From Verrucomicrobiota bacterium (GTDB lineage: Bacteria > Verrucomicrobiota > Verrucomicrobiia > Verrucomicrobiales > DEV007), in NCBI GenBank assembly GCA_013152075.1, contig JAADHD010000134.1:1-6227 (forward strand): 6,227 nucleotides of DNA. The letters are read 5' to 3'. Position numbers and translations under genes: made by a program. The notes under the pieces were generated by a model. It had not been told where the DNA came from, searched no databases, and saw nothing but the letters and a program-made list of their open reading frames with translations. Shown here one piece after another: positions 1 through 5,655 of the stretch. Position 1 is the stretch's first letter, and every line of letters begins with the position of its first letter.

Positions 1-974
1 TGAACGATGGTGCCATGCTTGGCAAACTCATCCACCTTGCCGGTCACCCGGTCATCAAAACGAACACCTAATGCCAACAACAAATCCCCTTCGTTGACCG
101 CGTTATTTGCGTAAACCGTGCCGTGCATACCCAGCCAGTGCAGACTCAGATCATGGGATTGTGGAAAACCACCAATTCCCATCAAAGTAGTCGCTACTGG
201 GATCTGTGCGCGTTGGGCAAATTCCAACAACGCTTTATGCGCATCAGAAGTGATGATACCTCCACCCGCGTAAATCACAGGTCTTTTGGCGTCTTTCAAC
301 AGACCAATCACTTCATTCAAGGCCACTTCATCAAGCGGACGTTCGGGATTATACCCGCGCAGTTCGATTTCATTGGGAAAAACCGGATGCACCTTAGCTT
401 CCTGCACATCTTTAGGCATGTCGATGACCACCGGACCTGGACGTCCGGTATTGGCGATATACATCGCTTCTTTAACCACCCGCGGGATATCAGCCGGATC
501 GGTGACCAAATAACTGTGCTTCACCACCGGAAGCGTCATGCCAAAAAAGTCCGTCTCCTGGAATGCCCCACGACCAATCATCGTCGACGGCACCTGACCG
601 GAAATAGCCAGCAATGGACAGGAGTCCAGATAAGCATCGGCAATCGAAGTCACCAGATTGGTCGCACCCGGACCGGAGGTCCCCATGCAAACCCCCACCT
701 TGCCCGTCGCCCGGGCATAACCTTCAGCCGCAAACCCACCGCCCTGCTCGTGTCTTGGCAAAATCGTGCGGATCTTATCCGAGTGAGACAGCGCCTGGTG
801 AATCGGCATACTCGCGCCACCAGGATAAGCAAACATCACTTCGACCCCTTCCCGCTCCAGGCACTCGACCAGCACTTCTGCGCCCGTCATCGCTTCACCG
901 CGTTCCACCACCTCGCCCGCTCCGGACTGGGATTTATTAGTGGGTTTATTCGAAGTTTTGGATTTTGCACTCAT
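1..974 (-). CDS. ilvB: Acetolactate synthase (AHAS) large catalytic subunit, N-terminal part, cut by window edge
   Basis: This is the ThDP-dependent enzyme that condenses two pyruvates to acetolactate, or pyruvate and 2-ketobutyrate to acetohydroxybutyrate, the first common step of valine, leucine and isoleucine synthesis in the cytoplasm. About 324 residues are visible; family members usually have about 560-600, so the C-terminal ThDP-diphosphate/Mg-binding domain lies outside the window. I read the ThDP pyrimidine-binding domain from about residue 29: FAYPGGASMPIHQAL (48-62), PRHEQG with the catalytic Glu at 76, GTSGPGATNLVT (98-109), the AFQE segment (137-140), VVKHS (150-154) and GRPGPVVIDMPKDVQ. 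The central domain follows, with RPVIYAGGG, and the window ends near KHGTIV. The start at 974 adds about 28 Ser/Lys/Asn-rich residues before the conserved MTGAEVLVECL. ATG at 890-888 is a possible alternative start. Neither has a clear ribosome binding site. A regulatory subunit (ilvN) could lie downstream but cannot be seen. Related ThDP enzymes are less likely given the motif match. Confidence 0.95.
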   Translation of the reverse strand, partial: MSAKSKTSNKPTNKSQSGAGEVVERGEAMTGAEVLVECLEREGVEVMFAYPGGASMPIHQALSHSDKIRTILPRHEQGGGFAAEGYARATGKVGVCMGTSGPGATNLVTSIADAYLDSCPLLAISGQVPSTMIGRGAFQETDFFGMTLPVVKHSYLVTDPADIPRVVKEAMYIANTGRPGPVVIDMPKDVQEAKVHPVFPNEIELRGYNPERPLDEVALNEVIGLLKDAKRPVIYAGGGIITSDAHKALLEFAQRAQIPVATTLMGIGGFPQSHDLSLHWLGMHGTVYANNAVNEGDLLLALGVRFDDRVTGKVDEFAKHGTIV

Positions 975-1128
975 GGTTGTTGGTTTCGGCTTTGTCACCT
1001 GACCTCTGGATTACCTTCAATCCACGGTCTAGCAACAAAAAAGCGTGAACTTTACAGCTTAATCCATAAAAATCCAGCTTTCACCCGATTTCAGATGAAA
1101 TTACGCTCATTCGTGATCTCCTGTGTCC
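975..1128. promoter_or_regulatory. Divergent intergenic region between ilvB and polX
   Basis: These 154 bp separate two divergent genes, so promoters for both should lie here. Visible symmetry includes a GTCA-CC-TGAC palindrome (994-1003) and a 6-bp inverted repeat TGGATT/AATCCA with a 6-nt spacer (1007-1024), both on the ilvB-proximal side. A weak sigma70-like pair for ilvB can be drawn on the minus strand (TTGTTG, 17-bp spacer, GGTAAT), but it matches consensus poorly. A TTTACA at 1051-1056 has no good -10 partner for polX. I see no T-box, leader peptide with branched-chain codon runs, or attenuator, so specific regulation of ilvB is not shown. Confidence 0.4.
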
Positions 1129-2895
1129 ATGCTGACCCGGGAACAAATCGCTGACATTTTCGAAAAAATCGCTCTCCTGCTCGATCTCCAGGACGAAAAT
1201 CCTTTTAAAATCCGTGCCTACAAAACTGGCGCGGAAGTAGTTGAGAGCTTCCAAGGCGACTTGCTGAAAATCGCCGCTTCGGACGATTACAAGGATCTGA
1301 GTAAAACCAAAGGCATTGGCAAAGCGCTGACCGACAAACTGCACGAACTAGCCACCACTGGAAAACTCGAGTATTACGAAAACCTCAAGGCCGAATTTCC
1401 CGACACTATTTTTGACCTGTTCCGCATCCAAGGACTCGGGCCAAAACGGATCAAGGATCTCTACAAAAAACTCGGCATCGCCTCGATCGCCGATCTCAAG
1501 GCCGCCTGTGAAAATGACCGGATTTCAAAATTGCCCGGCTTCGGAAAAAAAACCCAAGACAAAATTCTCGAAGCCGTCGCCTTTCGCGAACAGAACGCCG
1601 ACCGTTTTCGCCTCGGCAATGTCGCCGGTATTGCCGAACTGATTCTCGAGGAACTCAAATCCCACCCCGACTGTCTGCGCGCCGAAGTAGCTGGCAGTTA
1701 TCGACGCGGCAAGGAAACCCTGCACGACCTCGACTTCCTCGTCGCCACCAACAAAGCTCAGGCCATCATGGATTTTTTCATCGCGTTGCCGGAAGTGAAT
1801 TCCGTCATCAATCACGGCTCGACCAAATCCAGCGTGAGACTCGAGAGCGGCGTGCAATGCGACCTGCGCGCAGTCAGCAACGAAGAATTTCCCTGCGCAC
1901 TGGTTTATTTTACCGGCAGCAAAGAACACAACGTCGCCCTACGCGGACTTGCACGTGACCAGGGTTACACTCTTAACGAATACCGACTCGCCCCCATTGA
2001 CCCCGATACCACTGATCCTGCCCGTGAGTTCCACGACGAAGCCGGTCTTTACGCGGCACTTGGTCTCGACTGCCCGGCGCCGGAACTCCGTGAGAACCAA
2101 GGAGAAATCGAAGCGGCATCTGAACATCGCTTGCCACGTCTCATCGAACTGGAAAACTTGCGCGGCACTTTTCACAATCACACCACCGCCAGTGACGGGC
2201 ACAGTTCACTGATGGAAATGGCTGATGCCGCCATCGAACTCGGCCTGCAGTATCTCGGCATCGCCGATCACTCCAAAGCCTCGGTGCAAGCCAACGGATT
2301 GAACGAAAAGCGCCTGCTCAACCAGTTGCGCGATATCCACAACATCAACGAAAACTTTAAAGATGAAGACATCGACTTCCGTCTGCTGACCGGCAGCGAA
2401 GTGGACATCCTCAAGGATGGCAGCCTCGATTTTGACGATGAGCTCATGGCACAACTCGACTACACCGTCGCCTCTGTTCACAACGCCTTCACTCTACCCG
2501 AAGCCGAAATGACCAAGCGCATCATCCGCGCCATTGAGAACCCCTACGTGACCATGATCGGCCACCTCACCGGTCGCCTTTTGCTCGAACGCGAGCCTTA
2601 CGCCGTCAACGTTCCTGATATCATTGACGCCTGCGCAGCAACCAACACCATCATCGAACTCAACTGCAATCCCTGGCGACTCGACATGGACTGGCGCTGG
2701 TGGAAGCTGGCAGCAGAAAAAGGCGTGCGCTGCGCCATCAACCCCGACGCCCATCGCGCATGTGACCTCGACAGCCTTTTCTACGGAATCAAAATTGCCC
2801 GCAAAGGCTGGCTAACCCGAGACAAGGTCATCAACTGCCTACCTCTGGAGGAAATTCACAAATCTCTGAACCTAAAAAAGAAGCAAATGTTGTAA
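1129..2895 (+). CDS. polX: Bacterial DNA polymerase X with PHP 3'-5' exonuclease domain
   Basis: This is a repair polymerase of family X fused to a PHP-type, metal-dependent nuclease. In characterised bacteria such enzymes fill short gaps and trim 3' ends in base-excision repair. The 588-residue length fits the family (about 570-590). The N-terminal region carries helix-hairpin-helix DNA-binding motifs at TKGIGKAL (60-67), IQGLGPKRI (100-108) and LPGFGKKT (135-142). The polymerase palm has GSYRRG (189-194), the two catalytic Asp of DLD (200 and 202) and the third Asp in QCDLR (245). The PHP domain (about 345-570) keeps all the metal ligands I expect: HNHT (349-352), D356, DH (380-381), E424, H451, H479, and D540 and H542 in PDAH, followed by ARKGWLT. 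Both activities therefore look intact. I chose the ATG at 1129; an in-frame GTG at 1123 would add only two residues. Neither has a Shine-Dalgarno sequence. The gene is divergent from ilvB and seems to be transcribed on its own. Confidence 0.96.
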   Translation: MLTREQIADIFEKIALLLDLQDENPFKIRAYKTGAEVVESFQGDLLKIAASDDYKDLSKTKGIGKALTDKLHELATTGKLEYYENLKAEFPDTIFDLFRIQGLGPKRIKDLYKKLGIASIADLKAACENDRISKLPGFGKKTQDKILEAVAFREQNADRFRLGNVAGIAELILEELKSHPDCLRAEVAGSYRRGKETLHDLDFLVATNKAQAIMDFFIALPEVNSVINHGSTKSSVRLESGVQCDLRAVSNEEFPCALVYFTGSKEHNVALRGLARDQGYTLNEYRLAPIDPDTTDPAREFHDEAGLYAALGLDCPAPELRENQGEIEAASEHRLPRLIELENLRGTFHNHTTASDGHSSLMEMADAAIELGLQYLGIADHSKASVQANGLNEKRLLNQLRDIHNINENFKDEDIDFRLLTGSEVDILKDGSLDFDDELMAQLDYTVASVHNAFTLPEAEMTKRIIRAIENPYVTMIGHLTGRLLLEREPYAVNVPDIIDACAATNTIIELNCNPWRLDMDWRWWKLAAEKGVRCAINPDAHRACDLDSLFYGIKIARKGWLTRDKVINCLPLEEIHKSLNLKKKQML

Positions 2896-2929
2896 GGCTA
2901 CTTACCGAAGCATAAACAGAGAAGCTCTT

Positions 2930-2951
2930 GGGCAAGCAACAAACTTGTCCC
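2930..2951 (+). terminator. Possible 3'-end hairpin of polX
   Basis: A stem of seven base pairs, GGG-CAAG (2930-2936) with CTTG-T-CCC (2944-2951), has one bulged T at 2948 and a CAACAAA loop. It lies 34 nt after the polX stop codon. It is followed by pyrimidine-rich DNA (ctccctctcc) and not by a T-run, so it does not meet the usual intrinsic-terminator pattern. It could instead be a 3'-end protecting stem or part of the adjacent repeat element. Confidence 0.3.
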
Positions 2952-2961
2952 TCCCTCTCCC

Positions 2962-3054
2962 AGCACCAAAGGTGCTCAATGAGATAGCCCGGTGCGAAGC
3001 GCCGGGAAAGTTCCCAAACATTTCCCGCCCTGCAAGGGCGGAACACCTAGTGCC
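2962..3054. repeat. Cluster of three hairpins with 3-nt loops, REP/BIME-like intergenic element
   Basis: Three compact hairpins occur in about 80 bp. The first is AGCACC-AAA-GGTGCT (2962-2976). The second is CCCGGTGC-GAA-GCGCCGGG (2988-3006), an 8-bp stem with one G-T pair. The third is CCGCCCT-GCA-AGGGCGG (3025-3041), a 7-bp stem. Each has a 3-nt loop. Alternative pairings exist: GGGAA-AG-TTCCC (3004-3015) competes with the second hairpin, and AGGTG (2970-2974) can pair with CACCT (3044-3048) to enclose the other two stems in a cloverleaf-like fold. The base composition is more GC-rich than the AT-richer flanks. The layout resembles the palindromic repeats spread between genes in many bacteria, and similar strings occur in PVC-group genomes as I remember them. 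Whether it is multi-copy cannot be seen from one copy. There is no T-run after any stem. The remaining sequence up to plsY (3055-3149) shows nothing I can name. Confidence 0.6.
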
Positions 3055-3149
3055 AACAATTTAACTTTTCAGTCCCGCTCGCTACTCAAGCCTCCACCGA
3101 TTCCTTCATCGACTTTTGCCAAATTTCTGCCATCTTTCAGAACAACCTT

Positions 3150-3803
3150 ATGACGGGTAGCGAATCACTTTTGGCAGCAGCTCTAATCCTTACCGGCTAC
3201 CTTATCGGCGCCACTCCTTTTGGCTACCTGGCAGGCAAACTTCGCGGCATTGATATCCGCGAACACGGCAGCGGTAACATAGGAGCCACCAACGTTTTAC
3301 GCACCCTGGGCAAACCGATCGGCATCACCGTCCTTATCCTCGACGTGCTGAAGGGAGTTCTTCCGGTTTTGATCGCCAAACATTTCTCCGACAACAGCCT
3401 GCTGCATATTTCAACCGCTTTCGCCACCATCATGGGGCACAACTACACCTGCTGGTTGAGTTTCAAAGGAGGCAAAGGCATCGCCACCTCTGCCGGCGCA
3501 TTGCTGCCCCTCATCATGATCCCGCTGGCGATTGCCGTGGGGATTTGGGCACTATTATTTTTCACCACCCGCTATGTTTCAGTCGCCTCGATTGGGGCGG
3601 CTGCCGCTATTCCTGTCGCCACTGTTATTCTGCAAAAAACGCAAGGTGACTGGAACATCCCCATGCTTGCCTTTACCGTCATTTTGGCGACCTTGGCCGT
3701 CTGGAAACATCGTAGTAATATACGTAAACTCTGCAACGGCACCGAAAACCGTTTCACTCCAAAGGGGGCCTCCAAAAAATCTAAAAATCAAACCACCACT
3801 TGA
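3150..3803 (+). CDS. plsY: Glycerol-3-phosphate acyltransferase PlsY (acyl-phosphate dependent)
   Basis: This is an inner-membrane enzyme that transfers an acyl group from acyl-phosphate (made by PlsX, not in this window) to the sn-1 position of glycerol 3-phosphate, giving lysophosphatidic acid. At 217 residues it has the usual family size. All three signature loops are present: SGNIGATNVLR (41-51), FKGGKGIAT (105-113, the phosphate-binding glycine-rich loop) and HRSNIRKL followed by NGTENR (187-201). GHN (96-98) precedes the second loop as expected. Hydrophobic stretches at about 5-27, 55-77, 112-138, 142-162 and 168-184 fit the five-helix topology. A hydrophilic basic tail (203-217) is the most variable part. 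The ATG at 3150 has no Shine-Dalgarno sequence (cagaacaacctt precedes it). The stop codon abuts the gpsA start, so the two genes are almost certainly co-transcribed. No convincing promoter is visible upstream. Confidence 0.95.
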   Translation: MTGSESLLAAALILTGYLIGATPFGYLAGKLRGIDIREHGSGNIGATNVLRTLGKPIGITVLILDVLKGVLPVLIAKHFSDNSLLHISTAFATIMGHNYTCWLSFKGGKGIATSAGALLPLIMIPLAIAVGIWALLFFTTRYVSVASIGAAAAIPVATVILQKTQGDWNIPMLAFTVILATLAVWKHRSNIRKLCNGTENRFTPKGASKKSKNQTTT

Positions 3804-4817
3804 ATGCCTGAATCTGAAATCAATAGCGCCGCCGTCCTGGGATCCGGAAGTTGGGGCACCGCCTTAGCGGTCGTCCTCGGTGAACGGGGATTAAAAACCA
3901 CCGTTTACGGAATCGAAAAAGAGGTGCTCGAAGACATCAATCAGAACCACGCCAATTCCCGCTATCTGCCTGATATCAAACTGCCGGAAAATATCAGCGC
4001 CACTAGTAAAATGGCTGACATCGTCGATGAGCCGCTCATCCTGCTCGTCGTCCCCTCTCAAGTCGCACGCATCGTCATCAGCCAATTGAAGGATGCCGGC
4101 GTGGGCAGCGACACCACTTTCCTCGCCTGCACCAAAGGCATCGAGTCTGCCACCGGCCTGTCGATGACTCAACTGCTGCGTGAATTTTTCCCCAACAATC
4201 CTATCGCCGCTCTTTCAGGTCCGACACACGCGGAAGAAGTCGCTCGCCGAATGGCTACCGCTACAGTGATCGGCTGCCCTGATCACGACACCGCTCTTCG
4301 ATTGCAGCAGGTTTTCACCTTGCCGTGGTTCCGCTCTTACACCCGGCAAGACATGGAAGGTATTGAGCTTGGCGCCACTGTGAAAAACGTGTTTGCCATC
4401 GCCGCCGGGATCGCAGACGGCCTGGGACTGGGCGATAACGCCAAAGCCGCCATGGTGACTCGTGGTCTGGCGGAAATGATACGGCTGGGCACAGCCCTTG
4501 GCGGAAAACCCAGCACTTTCCAGGGACTGAGCGGAGTCGGTGATCTCATCGTCACCTGTTACAGCCGCCACAGCCGCAACAACAGCTTGGGCCGCATGCT
4601 CGGCGAAGGCCTTTCCCTGCAAGAGGCTCTCGACAAAATGACCCAGGTCGCCGAAGGCCTGCCCAATACAGAGAGCGTTTACAAACTCGCCAAAAAAACC
4701 GGTGTGCGCACACCCTTGATCGACCAAATTTATGCCATCCTCTATGAAAACAAACCCGCTAGTGAAGCTCTTACCGAACTGCTTAGCCGCGACCCTCGCC
4801 CCGAAGGAGATTCTTAA
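3804..4817 (+). CDS. gpsA: NAD(P)-dependent glycerol-3-phosphate dehydrogenase
   Basis: This cytoplasmic enzyme reduces dihydroxyacetone phosphate to sn-glycerol 3-phosphate, the substrate of PlsY encoded just upstream. At 337 residues it is full length. The Rossmann dinucleotide-binding loop is LGSGSWGTALA (12-22). Further signatures are YLPDIKLP (54-61), ACTKGIE (108-114), ALSGPTHAEEVA (136-147), the catalytic-Lys segment GATVKNV (K194), GLGLGDNAKAA (206-216), GVGDLIVTC (244-252) and the substrate-binding SRNNSLGR (257-264). The active-site Thr-His in SGPTHAEE replaces the Ser-Phe common in proteobacterial GpsA; I take this as lineage variation. The ATG at 3804 directly follows the plsY TGA with no spacer and no Shine-Dalgarno sequence at proper distance, which favours translation by ribosomes finishing plsY. 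The alternative, a hydroxyacid dehydrogenase of the same fold, is excluded by the C-terminal motifs. Confidence 0.97.
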   Translation: MPESEINSAAVLGSGSWGTALAVVLGERGLKTTVYGIEKEVLEDINQNHANSRYLPDIKLPENISATSKMADIVDEPLILLVVPSQVARIVISQLKDAGVGSDTTFLACTKGIESATGLSMTQLLREFFPNNPIAALSGPTHAEEVARRMATATVIGCPDHDTALRLQQVFTLPWFRSYTRQDMEGIELGATVKNVFAIAAGIADGLGLGDNAKAAMVTRGLAEMIRLGTALGGKPSTFQGLSGVGDLIVTCYSRHSRNNSLGRMLGEGLSLQEALDKMTQVAEGLPNTESVYKLAKKTGVRTPLIDQIYAILYENKPASEALTELLSRDPRPEGDS

Positions 4818-4868
4818 TATTTAGCATTGAGGGTTTATCATTTATCATTTGGAAGATTCTATTCTCAG
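4818..4868 (+). promoter_or_regulatory. Leader of the membrane-protein gene, with a distant GGAAGA ribosome-binding candidate
   Basis: This 51-bp spacer contains GGAAGA at 4851-4856, 12 nt before the ATG at 4869. That is long for a Shine-Dalgarno site, but it is the only purine-rich match near a start codon in the window. It supports ATG 4869 over the in-frame TTG at 4827, because the downstream start also gives a standard signal peptide. A perfect 7-bp tandem TTTATCA pair sits at 4834-4847. I see no convincing promoter or terminator, so read-through from gpsA is plausible. Confidence 0.4.
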
Positions 4869-5648
4869 ATGCTTATCCGATTTCATTCTAATCGCTCCCA
4901 GCTCACTGGGGCTCTAAGGCAGACTCGGCGCATCTGCCTATATTTGATCGCCTCCTTCTGCTTGCTCACTCCCGGCTTGTCACATGCTGTCGAGCTTGGC
5001 TGGAGTCGCACCGGCGAAGATGTGATTTACGGAGAGGTAACGGAATTCAATTTTGATAAAAAAACCGTCACCATCAAAGACCGCGAAACTGAAAAGGATA
5101 AAACTTTTCCCAGTTCACAACTCGATGCCCGGTCGAAATGGATGTTGATGCTGTTTACTTCGGAGTTTTACAACAGTATTCCCCAGGATGATTTCGGAAC
5201 TGAGCACTTGATTCTGGCATTCGTATTCATCGCGATGCCTGTGCTGGTTTACCTGTTTTCGTTCTGGCTCTGCGCCATCATCGTTACCCGCAAGATCAAT
5301 CCCCTGCGCACTCTCATTGCCCTGATTGGCGCCTGGTTACTGAGTGGATTTCTCATCGTATTTTATGTCTTCATGATTGGCAGGCACCCCGATAGCACCA
5401 TGACTATCTGCATTATAGGGGGGCTGGTGACGCTAAGTGTAGCCTCCTTGTTTATAGCGATCATTTACCACAAAAATATCTTCCATGGCCTCACTATCAT
5501 CATCCTGCACTCCATCCTCGCCCCTGTCATTCTCGCCTCGGCGATCTACCTCCCTTACAAATTCGGTGACACCGAACAAGTCGACACATTTTTCGAAAAA
5601 CGCCTCTTTATTCCGGTAGGACTACTGCCCGGACAGGAAGAAGATTGA
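4869..5648 (+). CDS. Uncharacterised exported/membrane protein: signal peptide, small SHD1/SH3-like domain, four TM helices
   Basis: I do not recognise a named family. Counting from the ATG at 4869 the protein has 259 residues. A basic n-region (R17, R20, R21), a hydrophobic core ICLYLIASFCLL (22-33) and the likely cleavage site SHA/VE after residue 40 form a type I signal peptide. Residues about 41-100 form a soluble, periplasm-facing stretch: VIYGEVTEFNFDKKTVTIKD is a beta-hairpin-like pattern, followed by FPSSQLDARSKW. This resembles the small SHD1/SH3-like domains common in PVC-group exported proteins, a similarity by eye only. Four hydrophobic segments follow at about 114-139, 147-171, 177-199 and 205-229, with basic RK (141-142) and HK (201-202) loops between them. 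The C-terminus is a polar tail (GQEED). No catalytic motif is evident. The gene lies 51 bp after gpsA on the same strand and may be part of that transcript. It could be a channel-like or scaffold membrane protein, but nothing in the sequence decides this. Confidence 0.8.
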   Translation: MLIRFHSNRSQLTGALRQTRRICLYLIASFCLLTPGLSHAVELGWSRTGEDVIYGEVTEFNFDKKTVTIKDRETEKDKTFPSSQLDARSKWMLMLFTSEFYNSIPQDDFGTEHLILAFVFIAMPVLVYLFSFWLCAIIVTRKINPLRTLIALIGAWLLSGFLIVFYVFMIGRHPDSTMTICIIGGLVTLSVASLFIAIIYHKNIFHGLTIIILHSILAPVILASAIYLPYKFGDTEQVDTFFEKRLFIPVGLLPGQEED

Positions 5649-5655
5649 CCGCAAG

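Noticed and set aside
1081..1128. GTG at 1123 as the polX start
   Set aside because: It adds only Met-Ser before the ATG at 1129 and has no better ribosome binding site, so the ATG is preferred. The difference does not affect the domains.
123..1154. Long plus-strand open frame of 343 codons antisense to ilvB
   Set aside because: It is His/Arg/Thr-rich with no recognisable domain, overlaps a clear acetolactate synthase gene on the other strand, and runs across the ilvB start into polX. It is a shadow frame.
1525..1929. Minus-strand open frame of 134 codons inside polX
   Set aside because: It is antisense to the polymerase palm and has a composition typical of shadow frames, so it is not a gene.
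2831..3046. Small minus-strand open frame of 71 codons across the polX-plsY gap
   Set aside because: It reads through the three hairpins and into the polX 3' end. The peptide only translates palindromic repeat DNA, a common source of false small hypothetical proteins.
4215..4727. Minus-strand open frame of 170 codons inside gpsA
   Set aside because: It lies wholly antisense to well-conserved GpsA motifs and has no family features, so it is a shadow of the coding bias.
4834..4847. Tandem TTTATCA pair upstream of the membrane-protein gene, considered as an operator or iteron
   Set aside because: There are only two 7-bp AT-rich copies and no further units nearby. That is too little to support a binding site or an origin.
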